Shown here in pieces: positions 54,953-64,000 of a stretch of DNA of 64,000 nt. This DNA comes from Pseudomonas sp. SLFW (GTDB taxonomy: Bacteria; Pseudomonadota; Gammaproteobacteria; Pseudomonadales; Pseudomonadaceae). The notes below the pieces were generated by a model. That model ran no database searches and was not told the DNA's origin. It saw only the letters and a list, made by a program, of their open reading frames with translations. Position 1 is the first letter of the stretch. Each line of letters opens with the position of its first letter. The stretch lies in NCBI RefSeq assembly GCF_009905615.1, contig NZ_JAAAKW010000002.1, positions 310,001-374,000 of the forward strand, written 5' to 3'. Both the position numbers and the translations under genes were made by a program.

Positions 54953-55042
54953 CTGTAGGAGTGAGCTTGCTCGCGATAGCGGTGATCAGCCACCACAGCT
55001 TTGTCTGATCCCCCGCTATCGCGAGCAAGCTCACTCCTACAG
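54953..55042. repeat. REPIN with 30-bp perfect arms
   Basis: CTGTAGGAGTGAGCTTGCTC (from 54953, arm to 54982) is repeated as an exact complement at 55013-55042. A 30-base centre separates them. This third REP family lies between ppx and the importer operon, both on the minus strand. Confidence 0.93.
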
Positions 55043-55076
55043 ATGCGCGTTTACAGGTCGATGGCAAGCGGCATGT

Positions 55077-55811
55077 TCAAGCGTGTTCCACCGACCCAAT
55101 GAAATTCGCCAGTTCCGGCGTTTTCGGGTTGGCCATCAACTCTTTCGGGTCCCCCACTTCATGCACCTTGCCCTGATGCATGAACACCAGCTTGTCGCCC
55201 ACTTCCCGAGCGAAACGCATTTCGTGGGTCACCATGATCAGCGTCATGCCGTCTTTCGCCAGCTCGCGCACGACGCTGAGCACCTCATTCACCAGCTCCG
55301 GGTCCAGCGCCGAGGTGATTTCATCGCACAGCAGCACTTTCGGCGACATCGCCAAGGCCCGCGCAATTGCCACGCGCTGCTGCTGGCCTCCCGACAAACG
55401 ATCAGGGAACGCGTCGAATTTCTCCCCGAGTCCGACGCGATGGAGCATTTCCTTGGCGAGCTTCGTCGCTTCAGCCTTGGAGACCTTTTTCACCACCTGC
55501 GGCGCGAGCATCACGTTTTCGCCGACGGTCAGGTGCGGGAACAGGTTGAACTGCTGAAACACCATGCCGACTTTCTGCCGCAGGCTGCGCAAGTCGGCCC
55601 GCGCTGCGTCGAGGTATTCGCCATCGACCTCGATCACACCGTCGTTGATCGATTCCAGCCCGTTGAGCGTGCGCAGCAACGTGCTTTTGCCCGAGCCGCT
55701 GCGGCCGATGATCGCCACGACCTGGCCTTCCTCGACGCTGAGGTCGATGCCTTTGAGCACGTGGTGATCGCCGTAGTATTTGTGCAGGGCAGAAATTCTA
55801 AGCAGAGGCAT
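55077..55811 (-). CDS. Amino-acid ABC importer, ATP-binding subunit
   Basis: A 244-residue ATPase of the GlnQ/HisP type. It has Walker A GRSGSGKST near residues 36-44, the signature LSGGQQQRVAIARAL and Walker B VLLCDEITSALDPE. It drives the importer encoded by the three genes upstream on the same strand. The start overlaps the preceding permease gene by 14 bases. The substrate is a polar amino acid; sequence alone does not say which. Confidence 0.9.
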   Translation of the reverse strand: MPLLRISALHKYYGDHHVLKGIDLSVEEGQVVAIIGRSGSGKSTLLRTLNGLESINDGVIEVDGEYLDAARADLRSLRQKVGMVFQQFNLFPHLTVGENVMLAPQVVKKVSKAEATKLAKEMLHRVGLGEKFDAFPDRLSGGQQQRVAIARALAMSPKVLLCDEITSALDPELVNEVLSVVRELAKDGMTLIMVTHEMRFAREVGDKLVFMHQGKVHEVGDPKELMANPKTPELANFIGSVEHA

Positions 55812-56445
55812 GAAGTCTCCTTTCCAAATAACGGGCGCTGAGCGACAGCGGATAACACAGCAGGAAGTAGCCCAGGGCGACGAAGCCGTAGACCATGAAA
55901 GGCTGGAACGTGGCGTTTGCGAGCATGCCGCCGGTCTTCGTAAGTTCTGTGAAACCGATGATCGACGTCACGGCTGTGCCTTTGACGACTTGCACCGAAA
56001 AGCCCACGGTCGGGGCCACGGCGATGCGCAACGCCTGGGGCAGAATCACGTAGCGCAGTTGCTCGAAGGGGGTGAGGGCCAGGCTTGCCGACGCCTCCCA
56101 CTGACCGTTGGAAATCGACTCCACGCAGCCCCGCCAGATTTCAGCCAGGTACGCGCTCGTAAACAGTGTCAACGCGAGGGCGGCCGCGACCCAAGGCGAG
56201 ATGTCCACACCCATCAGCGCGACGCCGAAGAACACCAGAAACAGTTGCATCAGCAGCGGCGTGCCCTGAAACAGCTCGATGTAGCAGCGGGCGAGCCTGC
56301 GCCAGAAACCCTTTTCAGAAATGCGCATCGTCATGACCAGCAAGCCGATCACGCCGCCGCCGATGAACGCGACCAGCGACAGCGCCAGCGTCCATTGCAG
56401 GCCTGTGAGCAGGTTGCGCACGATGTCCCATAGCGTGAAATCCAT
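55798..56445 (-). CDS. Amino-acid ABC importer, permease 2
   Basis: A 215-residue HisMQ/GlnP-type permease. The EAA loop is GQWEASASLALTPFEQLRYVILPQALRIAVAP, and FQGTPLLMQLFLVFFG is the family motif. About five hydrophobic helices. The frame is open to 56844, but GAGGAG before the ATG at 56445 and the TGATG overlap with permease 1 fix the start. It pairs with permease 1 as a heterodimer. Confidence 0.9.
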   Translation of the reverse strand: MDFTLWDIVRNLLTGLQWTLALSLVAFIGGGVIGLLVMTMRISEKGFWRRLARCYIELFQGTPLLMQLFLVFFGVALMGVDISPWVAAALALTLFTSAYLAEIWRGCVESISNGQWEASASLALTPFEQLRYVILPQALRIAVAPTVGFSVQVVKGTAVTSIIGFTELTKTGGMLANATFQPFMVYGFVALGYFLLCYPLSLSARYLERRLHASA

Positions 56446-57110
56446 CAGCGGCTCCTCGCGATGTAGCGACGTCCGATCCACCCCAGCAACTGACGAATCA
56501 TCAGCGCCATGAACAGGTAGATCAGCGTGGTAATGATGTACGTCTCGAAGGCGCGGAAGTTGCGCGACTGAATGAAGTTCGCGGCGAAGCTCAATTCTTC
56601 CGTCGCAATCTGAGAGCAGACCGCCGAGCCGAGCATGACGATGATGATCTGGCTGCTCAGCGCGGGCCAAACCTTGCCCAAGGCCGGAATCAACACTACA
56701 TGGCGAAACGTCTCGAAGCGCGTCATCGCCAGTGCGGCCGAGGCTTCCAGCTGCCCACGAGGAATCGCCTGAATGCCTGCGCGAATGATTTCGGTCGAGT
56801 ACGCGCCGAGGTTGATCACCATCGCCAGCACCGCTGCTTGCCATTCGGAAATCTGCACCCCCAGCGACGGCAGGCCGAAGAAGATGAAGAACAGCTGCAC
56901 CAGAAACGGCGTGTTGCGTATCAGCTCGACGTAGACCCCAAACAGGGCCGAGAACGGCTGGATCTTCCAGGCCCTGACGATGGCGCCGACAATACCGACG
57001 CTGACGCCCAGCAGAGTGCCGATGGCCGTCAGCTCAAGGGTGAACAAGGCCCCACGCAGCAGCAGGTCAGCGTTTTGCAGGACCGGGATGAAGTCGAACT
57101 TATAGGCCAT
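56445..57110 (-). CDS. Amino-acid ABC importer, permease 1
   Basis: A 221-residue permease of the same family, with motif IRNTPFLVQLFFIFFGLPSLG and EAA loop GQLEASAALAMTRFETFRHVVLIPALGKVWPAL. Its stop overlaps the start of permease 2. It lies 40 bases after the binding-protein gene. It and permease 2 probably arose by duplication within the family, the usual case for this importer class. Confidence 0.9.
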   Translation of the reverse strand: MAYKFDFIPVLQNADLLLRGALFTLELTAIGTLLGVSVGIVGAIVRAWKIQPFSALFGVYVELIRNTPFLVQLFFIFFGLPSLGVQISEWQAAVLAMVINLGAYSTEIIRAGIQAIPRGQLEASAALAMTRFETFRHVVLIPALGKVWPALSSQIIIVMLGSAVCSQIATEELSFAANFIQSRNFRAFETYIITTLIYLFMALMIRQLLGWIGRRYIARSR

Positions 57111-57150
57111 CTGAAAACCTCAACCAGACGCAGTGACTAAAGCGAGGCGA

Positions 57151-57936
57151 TCAGAGATCGGCAGGCAACGGCTGTTTCAGCCAGGTCTGCGAGTTCTTCT
57201 CCAGCGCGCCATCTTGCTTCGCCGCTTCCAGAATCTCGTTGACCTTGGCCAACAGCTCCGGCTGGCCCTTGTTCACGCCGACGTAGACCGGCGAATCCTT
57301 GAGCTTCACTTTCAGCGACGGGATGCGTTTCGGGTTCTTTTCGCTGATCGCGACCATCACCACGTTGCCGCTGGCAATCAGGTCGGTCTGGTTGGCGAGG
57401 TAAGCGGCGATGGTCGAGTTGTTGTCTTCGAAACGCTTGATGGTGGCTTCTTTCGGTGCCACGGCAGTCAGCTCGATGTCTTCGATGGCGCCACGGGTCA
57501 CGCTGATGGTTTTGCCTTTGAGGTCGTCCACGCCGCTGATGGCAGCGTCAGGTGGACCGAACACGGCGAGGTAAAACGGCGCATAGGCACGGGAGAAGTC
57601 GATGACTTTCTCGCGATCCGGGTTTTTGCCCAGGCTGGAGATCACCAGATCGACCTTGCCGGTGGTGAGGAACGGGATGCGGTTGGTGCTGTTCACCGGG
57701 GTGAGTTCCAGCTTCACCTTGAGCCGGTCGGCGATCAATTGCGCGGTGTCGATGTCCAGGCCGCGTGGTTTCAGGTCCGGGCCTACCGAACCGAAGGGCG
57801 GGAAGTCTTGCGGTACGGCGACTTTCAGCGTGCCGCGCGCGGTCACATCATCCAGCCCGTTGGCGTGGGCAGGGGCCTGGCCGAGCAGGAAGCTGGCAAA
57901 CAGGGCGGCAAGCAGAGCGCTGTAACGCTGGGTCAT
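57151..57936 (-). CDS. Amino-acid ABC importer, periplasmic binding protein
   Basis: A 261-residue family-3 solute-binding protein. The signal peptide MTQRYSALLAALFASFLLGQAPAHA is cleaved near residue 25; LKVAVPQDFPPFGSVGPDLKPRGLDIDTAQLIADRL is the usual N-lobe opening. GGAGA precedes the ATG at 57936; the frame is open to 57975 but those 13 residues break the signal. Ligand-contact residues are not specific enough to name the amino acid. It is the first gene of the importer operon and faces the FadR-type regulator gene. Confidence 0.9.
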   Translation of the reverse strand: MTQRYSALLAALFASFLLGQAPAHANGLDDVTARGTLKVAVPQDFPPFGSVGPDLKPRGLDIDTAQLIADRLKVKLELTPVNSTNRIPFLTTGKVDLVISSLGKNPDREKVIDFSRAYAPFYLAVFGPPDAAISGVDDLKGKTISVTRGAIEDIELTAVAPKEATIKRFEDNNSTIAAYLANQTDLIASGNVVMVAISEKNPKRIPSLKVKLKDSPVYVGVNKGQPELLAKVNEILEAAKQDGALEKNSQTWLKQPLPADL

Positions 57937-58061
57937 GGGACGTCTCCGAATCGAACAAGGGTGAAGGCAATGCATGGGTGATGTTCAAGGGCCAGTGCAC
58001 AGCCCATGCCATCGCTGCGTTTGCGACCGTGGAATGAGGGCTGGCGCCCTGATCCGGTCTA

Positions 58062-58078
58062 ACTGGTCTGAACAGTTG
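58062..58078. promoter_or_regulatory. Probable operator of the FadR-type regulator
   Basis: AACTGGTCTGAACAGTT is a 17-bp near-perfect palindrome (one mismatched pair beyond the centre base). It resembles operators of FCD-domain GntR regulators such as LldR and PdhR (TGGTC-N-GACCA). It lies between the divergent importer and regulator genes. Confidence 0.62.
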
Positions 58079-58202
58079 GGCGCCGGGTCGCCCCGCTTTG
58101 GCGCGCCTGAAAGCCTCGCCGCCCTTCACTTGGGCGTCACTTGCCGAATCAGCGGGATGACTATAAAAGAAGGTTTTCCACGGTCATTGCGCCTGAAAAC
58201 CC

Positions 58203-58907
58203 ATGCACACGAGCCCGATTGCAGTACCCGAAGCCGCCTTCCAGGCGATCCGCAAATTGATCGCCGAGCAAGGCTATGGCCCTGGCGACAGCCTGCCCTC
58301 GCAGCGGGATCTCGCGGTTCGTCTGGGGGTCAGTCGCGCTTCGTTGCGCGAGGCGCTGTCGTCGTTGAGCGCGTTAGGTGTGGTCAGCGTGCAGCCCGGC
58401 AAGGGGGTTTTCGTTCAGGCGATTTCTGAACCACAACAGCGCACCAGTGGTTTTTCCTGGCCTTTTGCGGCCCACGCTTCGCCGTCGGAGACGTTTCAGC
58501 TGCGTTACGCGCTCGAAGGTTTTGCGGCAGGGCTGGCGGCTGTGACCCTGACGGCAGATGAGCGCGATGTCCTGGAGGACAACGTTGAAGCCATGCGCCT
58601 CGAACTCAAGGCCGGTGATTTCGACGGCGCCGCCAAACTGGACTTCGATTTCCACCGACGGATTCTTGTGGCGAGCGGCAATCAGGCGATTCTTGGGATC
58701 ATTACGGCCAGCGCCGACATTTTTCTGGAGAGCCAGAAGCTGCCATTCATTCGCGCGGGCAGGGCGATGGAAACCTGGCAGGAACACCGCAAGATTCTCC
58801 GCGCCCTCGCTCGCAATGCTTCAGGCCCGGCGCAGAAGGCCATGCAGGAACATATAAGAGGCGCTGCGTTGCGTACGGGGATTGTGTTCGTGGCGCCTTC
58901 GGCCTGA
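58203..58907 (+). CDS. FadR/GntR family transcriptional regulator (FCD domain)
   Basis: A 234-residue GntR regulator. The winged helix (FQAIRKLIAEQGYGPGDSLPSQRDLAVRLGVSRASLREALSSLSALGVVSVQPGKGVFV) is followed by an all-helical FCD ligand domain (ETFQLRYALEGFAAGLAAVTLT; DFDFHRRILVASGN with its metal-site histidine). Such proteins sense an acid or amino acid. It diverges from the importer operon, with a likely operator at 58062-58078, so it probably controls that importer. Confidence 0.9.
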   Translation: MHTSPIAVPEAAFQAIRKLIAEQGYGPGDSLPSQRDLAVRLGVSRASLREALSSLSALGVVSVQPGKGVFVQAISEPQQRTSGFSWPFAAHASPSETFQLRYALEGFAAGLAAVTLTADERDVLEDNVEAMRLELKAGDFDGAAKLDFDFHRRILVASGNQAILGIITASADIFLESQKLPFIRAGRAMETWQEHRKILRALARNASGPAQKAMQEHIRGAALRTGIVFVAPSA

Positions 58908-58952
58908 TTTCGGTCCCAAACGGGGCGCTTGTCTTGAATTCGAACGCATGAC

Positions 58953-59044
58953 CTGTGGGAGCGAATTCATTCGCGATGCGGTGGCACAACCGATGGAGAT
59001 CCGTCGGATGCGCTGGCCAATCGCGAATGAATTCGCTCCCACAG
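58953..59044. repeat. REPIN with 25-bp perfect arms
   Basis: CTGTGGGAGCGAATTCATTC (from 58953, arm to 58977) is repeated as an exact complement at 59020-59044. It fills much of the 306-base gap before trxA. The remaining part, 59045-59213, shows no gene and must carry the trxA promoter. Confidence 0.93.
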
Positions 59045-59213
59045 GGATCGTGCTCCACGCGCCAACGGGGCCGGCTCCTACCTGATGGGGGTCACTTCAA
59101 TAAAGCTAGTCATCCAAACCCATAGCAAGAGACAATCGCCTCTACCTTCCTGTCACGACCCGACACAGTTATGATGGTCCACGTTTTTTTGCCTATGACC
59201 TCGGAGAAATCTC

Positions 59214-59543
59214 ATGAGTAGCGACCTTATCAAACACGTCAGCGACGCGAGCTTCGAAGCCGATGTCCTGAAGGCACAAGGCCCTGTGCTGGTAGATTAC
59301 TGGGCTGAGTGGTGCGGCCCTTGCAAAATGATCGCCCCGGTTCTGGACGATATCGCTGGCACCTACGAAGGCAAACTGACCATTGCCAAGCTGAACATCG
59401 ACGAAAACCAGGAAACCCCGGCCAAGCACGGCGTTCGTGGTATTCCGACCCTGATGCTGTTCAAGGACGGCGAAGTCGCTGCCACCAAGGTTGGCGCTCT
59501 GTCCAAGTCCCAGTTGCAAGCGTTCCTCGACGCCAACATCTGA
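59214..59543 (+). CDS. trxA: Thioredoxin 1
   Basis: A 109-residue thioredoxin with active site W33-C34-G-P-C37-K, the buried aspartate D28 in LVDYWAEW, and the cis-proline in RGIPTLMLF. Cytosolic disulphide reductant. GGAG precedes the ATG. It is followed by an intrinsic terminator and then rho, the conserved trxA-rho order. Confidence 0.97.
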   Translation: MSSDLIKHVSDASFEADVLKAQGPVLVDYWAEWCGPCKMIAPVLDDIAGTYEGKLTIAKLNIDENQETPAKHGVRGIPTLMLFKDGEVAATKVGALSKSQLQAFLDANI

Positions 59544-59549
59544 TGGCGC

Positions 59550-59578
59550 AAAGGCCCCGCAAATTGCGGGGCTTTTTT
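59550..59578 (+). terminator. Intrinsic terminator after trxA
   Basis: AAGGCCCCGC pairs with GCGGGGCTT over AAATT. Six T follow. Confidence 0.93.
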
Positions 59579-59770
59579 CTGGCGTTGTACTAGACGCTTC
59601 GAAAATCAAGTGGTACATTCGGCCCCGCAACGGCTTCTCCGTTGCCCCCTGCTAGCCGTCGCCGACGCTCTCCTTTCGATTTGTACGCGATCCTGTCGCC
59701 TTCTCTGCGGCGCGGCCTCATTAAGCCAAAAGCTTAATTTCCCCCTCATACACGATTACGTCATTCCTAT
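59579..59770 (+). promoter_or_regulatory. C-rich leader of rho (probable autoregulation)
   Basis: The region before rho is rich in C and poor in G: by hand count 44 C and 24 G in 59641-59760, with CCCCCT and CCCCCTC patches. Rho binds such RNA (rut sites), and rho genes are known to attenuate their own transcription. The ATG has no clear Shine-Dalgarno sequence (CATTCCTAT before it). Binding was not tested. Confidence 0.55.
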
Positions 59771-61030
<1,260 letters not shown>

Positions 61031-61062
61031 CACGCTCAACGGCACGCGCTGAACGGCTGTAG

Positions 61063-61096
61063 AAAAATGGTGTCCTTTTGGGGCACCATTTTTTTT
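61063..61096 (+). terminator. Intrinsic terminator after rho
   Basis: AAAAATGGTG-CC pairs with GG-CACCATTTTT. Eight T end the hairpin, and a second T run lies at 61101-61107. Confidence 0.9.
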
Positions 61097-61131
61097 GACT
61101 TTTTTTAACAAGAAAGCGGACAAGGAGCGTC

Positions 61132-63096
61132 ATGCACACCTTTGGCAATCGTCGGGACATCGACGGACTGCGCGCGTTGGCCGTCATTCCCGTGGTGCTT
61201 TACCACTTCGGGTTTGGCCTGTTCAGCGGCGGGTTCGTGGGCGTCGATGTGTTCTTCGTGATCTCCGGCTTCCTGATCACCTCGATCATCTTTCGGGAAA
61301 TCAGCGCCGGGCGCTTCAGCTTTGTGGATTTCTGGGCCCGCCGCGCCCGACGCATCATTCCCGCCCTGAGCGTCATGATGCTCGCCGCCTTGCTGGTCGG
61401 CTGGGTGCTGATGCCCGCCAACGACTATTCACAACTGGGCCGGGCCGTCCGGTATCAGGCGATGTTCGCGTCCAACATCCTGTTCATGCGTCAGGACGGG
61501 TATTTCAACCCCGCCTCCGATTTCAAACCGCTGCTGCACACCTGGTCCCTGTCGGTGGAGGAGCAGTACTACATTCTGTTTCCCCTGCTGATGGTGTTGT
61601 TGACCCGTTACCTGCGGCAGTGGCGCTGGATGCTGTTCGGGCTGTTGGTGGTGTCGTTCGCGCTTAACGTCTGGGTGATCAAGCGCAACCCTGATGAGGC
61701 GTTTTTCCTGCTGCCGATGCGGGCGTGGGAGTTGTTGTGCGGCGCGATGCTGGCGGTGCTTCCGGTCTCGGATCGCAAGATGCCGCATTGGATGTATGAG
61801 GCGGTGAGCCTGGCGGGGCTGCTGGCGGTGCTGTACGCGATTTTCGGTTTCGACAAATACACGCTGTTTCCCGGGTGGGCGGCGCTGTTTCCGGTCCTTG
61901 GTGCGACGGCGATGATCTGGGCAAATGGACAGGCCTCCACCGTCGTCGGCCGGTTGCTGAGCGTGAAAGGGATGGTTGGGGTGGGGCTGATTTCCTATTC
62001 CTGGTATCTCTGGCACTGGCCGGTATTTGTCTACGCGAATGCGGTGTCCATTGACGGCATGCAGGCGCTTGAGGCCGCAGGGTGGGTCGTGCTCACGCTC
62101 GTGCTGGCGTGGCTGAGCTGGCGTCTGGTCGAGCTGCCGTTTCGCGAAAAACGGGTGTTGGCTGGGCGCAAGCCCGTTTTGTTTGCGGGTTTGGCGACGC
62201 TGTTGATTATCGGTTTGGCCGGCCAGTTGATACGCACCACCGACGGGGTGCCGAAACGGGTCTCAGGGCAAGCGCTGCAATACGCCGAAGCCCGCGACTG
62301 GCAGCGCGGGCAGATGGACTGCCTGTTGCAACGCGACAGCCCGGACATGAGCAAAATCTGCCGCTTTGGAGGCAATGAGCAAACCGCGCCAGTGCAGCTC
62401 GTGTGGGGAGACAGCCATGCGGCGGCTTTGCTGCCAGCCATTGAGGCTGACGCCAATCGCTACGGCATCCCGGTCTGGCTCGCCAGTCTTTCGGGTTGCC
62501 TGCCGATCCTCGGGCATGAAACCCGCCAGCAATGTCAGGATTTCAATCAGGCTACGCTGCAATCCATTCGCGAGCACAAGATTCGCGACGTCGTGCTGGC
62601 GGCACGTTGGAGCCTGTATCTGTACGGCGAAGAGGACGGCGACATGCAGCACGTTCTGTATCCGGACGACAGCCGCCCGGTCGCCGAGCAGGAAGTGGCC
62701 AAAGACCTGACTGCGATGGTCCACAGCCTGCGGGACGCGGGTGCGCGGGTATGGATTTTCAAGGAAGTCCCGCTGCAACGGCAGGGCACGGTGGCGCGGT
62801 TGGCGAGCCTGGCGATGGTCGGGCGTTCTGCCGAACGATTGGGACGACCCATCGCCGAGCACCTGGCGCGCCAGCAGTTTCTGAACACGCTGTTTACAGA
62901 GCTCAGCCAGCAGGACCCGAACGTGCGCGTCCTCGACCCTGCGCCCTTGATGTGTCCCGGCGGGATTTGTCGCGCCGAATTCGACGGTTATTCGCAATAC
63001 ATGGATGAAAATCACCTGTCGGATAAAGGCGGCGAGCGCATGAAGCCTTTGCTGGCGCCGATTTATCTCAGCGAAAACGCCGCTCAGGGCAGATGA
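61132..63096 (+). CDS. OafA/YrhL-type membrane acyltransferase with SGNH domain
   Basis: A 654-residue acyltransferase-3 protein. Ten or so hydrophobic helices fill residues 1-370, with the family motif RRDIDGLRALAVIPVVLYHF at the start (the catalytic histidine in LYHF). The C-terminal periplasmic SGNH domain has GDSHA near residue 425 and DENHLSDKG at the end. Such proteins O-acetylate lipopolysaccharide O-antigen, peptidoglycan or other surface sugars. The gene lies between rho and ubiD, as in P. aeruginosa. GGAG precedes the ATG. The acceptor sugar is unknown. Confidence 0.9.
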   Translation: MHTFGNRRDIDGLRALAVIPVVLYHFGFGLFSGGFVGVDVFFVISGFLITSIIFREISAGRFSFVDFWARRARRIIPALSVMMLAALLVGWVLMPANDYSQLGRAVRYQAMFASNILFMRQDGYFNPASDFKPLLHTWSLSVEEQYYILFPLLMVLLTRYLRQWRWMLFGLLVVSFALNVWVIKRNPDEAFFLLPMRAWELLCGAMLAVLPVSDRKMPHWMYEAVSLAGLLAVLYAIFGFDKYTLFPGWAALFPVLGATAMIWANGQASTVVGRLLSVKGMVGVGLISYSWYLWHWPVFVYANAVSIDGMQALEAAGWVVLTLVLAWLSWRLVELPFREKRVLAGRKPVLFAGLATLLIIGLAGQLIRTTDGVPKRVSGQALQYAEARDWQRGQMDCLLQRDSPDMSKICRFGGNEQTAPVQLVWGDSHAAALLPAIEADANRYGIPVWLASLSGCLPILGHETRQQCQDFNQATLQSIREHKIRDVVLAARWSLYLYGEEDGDMQHVLYPDDSRPVAEQEVAKDLTAMVHSLRDAGARVWIFKEVPLQRQGTVARLASLAMVGRSAERLGRPIAEHLARQQFLNTLFTELSQQDPNVRVLDPAPLMCPGGICRAEFDGYSQYMDENHLSDKGGERMKPLLAPIYLSENAAQGR

Positions 63097-63169
63097 ATCC
63101 GCGTTCGGCTGCTGCCGTTGCCCGCCAGAGCAGGTAGGATGTGCATCTATTTGTTAAGTGGCCGGGTTA

Positions 63170-64000
63170 ATGAAATTCAAGGATCTACGGGATTTCGTGC
63201 AGCAGCTTGAGCAGCGCGGAGAGTTGAAACGCATTCAAGTGCCTATTTCTCCTGTGCTGGAGATGACCGAAGTCTGCGACCGGACCCTGCGCAACAAGGG
63301 GCCGGCCTTGCTGTTCGAAAACCCGACGGGTTTTGACATTCCTGTGCTTGGCAACCTGTTCGGCACGCCAGAGCGCGTGGCCATGGGCATGGGCGCCGAG
63401 TCCACCGAAGAGCTGCGGGAGATTGGTAAACTGCTGGCGTTCCTCAAGGAACCCGAGCCGCCGAAAGGCCTGAAAGACGCCTGGTCGAAGCTACCGATCT
63501 TCAAGAAAGTCATCTCCATGGCGCCGAAAGTTGTCAAGGACGCCCCGTGCCAGGAAGTGGTCGTCGAAGGCGATGACGTCGATCTTGGCATGCTGCCGGT
63601 GCAGACGTGCTGGCCTGGCGACGTCGGCCCGCTGATCACGTGGGGCCTGACCGTCACCAGAGGCCCTAATAAAGAGCGCCAGAACCTGGGCATTTATCGC
63701 CAGCAGGTCATTGGCCGCAACAAAGTCATCATGCGCTGGCTCAGCCATCGCGGCGGCGCGCTGGACTTCAAGGAGTGGTGCGATAAGCATCCCGGCCAGC
63801 CTTTCCCGGTTTCCGTCGCACTGGGTGCTGACCCCGCGACGATTCTCGGTGCGGTCACGCCGGTGCCGGACAGCCTGTCCGAGTACGCTTTCGCAGGTCT
63901 TTTGCGTGGCAACCGCACCGAACTGATCAAATGCCGTGGCAACGACCTGCAAGTGCCGTCGAGCGCGGAAATCGTCCTGGAAGGCGTGATTCATCCGGGC
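63170..64000 (+). CDS. ubiD: 4-hydroxy-3-polyprenylbenzoate decarboxylase, N-terminal part
   Basis: The first 277 codons of UbiD (usual length about 488), open to the window edge with no stop. It starts [19 protein letters not shown], and contains [24 protein letters not shown], the prenylated-flavin-binding [22 protein letters not shown] (Arg and Asn contacts), and the [13 protein letters not shown] segment. It removes the carboxyl group in ubiquinone synthesis using a prenyl-FMN made by UbiX. AGTGGCCGGGTTA precedes the ATG; the ribosome site is weak. The gene continues beyond the window. Confidence 0.94.
   Translation, partial: MKFKDLRDFVQQLEQRGELKRIQVPISPVLEMTEVCDRTLRNKGPALLFENPTGFDIPVLGNLFGTPERVAMGMGAESTEELREIGKLLAFLKEPEPPKGLKDAWSKLPIFKKVISMAPKVVKDAPCQEVVVEGDDVDLGMLPVQTCWPGDVGPLITWGLTVTRGPNKERQNLGIYRQQVIGRNKVIMRWLSHRGGALDFKEWCDKHPGQPFPVSVALGADPATILGAVTPVPDSLSEYAFAGLLRGNRTELIKCRGNDLQVPSSAEIVLEGVIHPG

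Overview
The window is chromosomal DNA of a Pseudomonas, most likely of the fluorescens/syringae side of the genus. The evidence is a long run of genes in the order known from P. aeruginosa PAO1 (read here in reverse): glnK-amtB, sutA, yigB-xerC-DUF484-dapF-lysA-lptM, cyaY, cyaA, argH, algZ-algR, hemC-hemD-hemX-hemY, dsbB, algQ, an FKBP isomerase, algP, an ABC-F ATPase, ppk/ppx, trxA, rho and ubiD. Codon use is GC-rich throughout. Pseudomonas-type REP/REPIN palindromes sit in many gene gaps. I see no tRNA or rRNA gene, prophage, transposase, CRISPR array or toxin/defence cluster.

Layout. 1-9.6 kb is a metabolic block: a flavin monooxygenase, hydrolase and NIPSNAP operon, a glycine-betaine-type ABC importer (proV/W/X-like), succinate-semialdehyde dehydrogenase, an Lrp-type regulator and 4-aminobutyrate transaminase. 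9.7-13 kb holds a hydroxyacid reductase, the ComM-like ATPase and ubiK. 13-16 kb holds the nitrogen-controlled glnK-amtB pair behind a sigma-54 promoter with two NtrC sites, then a YjbQ protein and the starvation regulator SutA. 16-21.4 kb is the tight lptM-to-yigB operon (lysine/peptidoglycan precursors and XerC), divergent from cyaY. 21.7-28 kb holds adenylate cyclase, small conserved proteins, a glutathione transferase and argH. 28-38 kb is the alginate-regulator and haem block. 38-50 kb holds an ABC-F ATPase, an MscS channel, a LysE exporter, a four-gene LpoB/YcfL/COG3014 envelope cluster, a cytochrome c-FTR1 fusion, YaiI, ElbB, a sterol desaturase-family protein and DedA. 50.7-55 kb is polyphosphate metabolism (ppk/ppx, convergent) behind a PhoB-type array. 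55-59 kb is an amino-acid ABC importer with a divergent FadR-type regulator. The end holds trxA, rho, an OafA-type acyltransferase and the first 277 codons of ubiD, cut by the window edge.

Most of the window is well-conserved core genome. I found no convincing undescribed system. The observations most worth checking are regulatory: five PhoB-like half sites at exact 11-bp spacing before ppk, the NtrC/sigma-54 array before glnK, and a near-perfect 17-bp operator in the importer/regulator gap. Also notable are the LpoB-type cluster with a paralogue lacking a lipobox, the cytochrome-FTR1 fusion, and the importer island inserted between ppx and trxA and bounded by REPINs.
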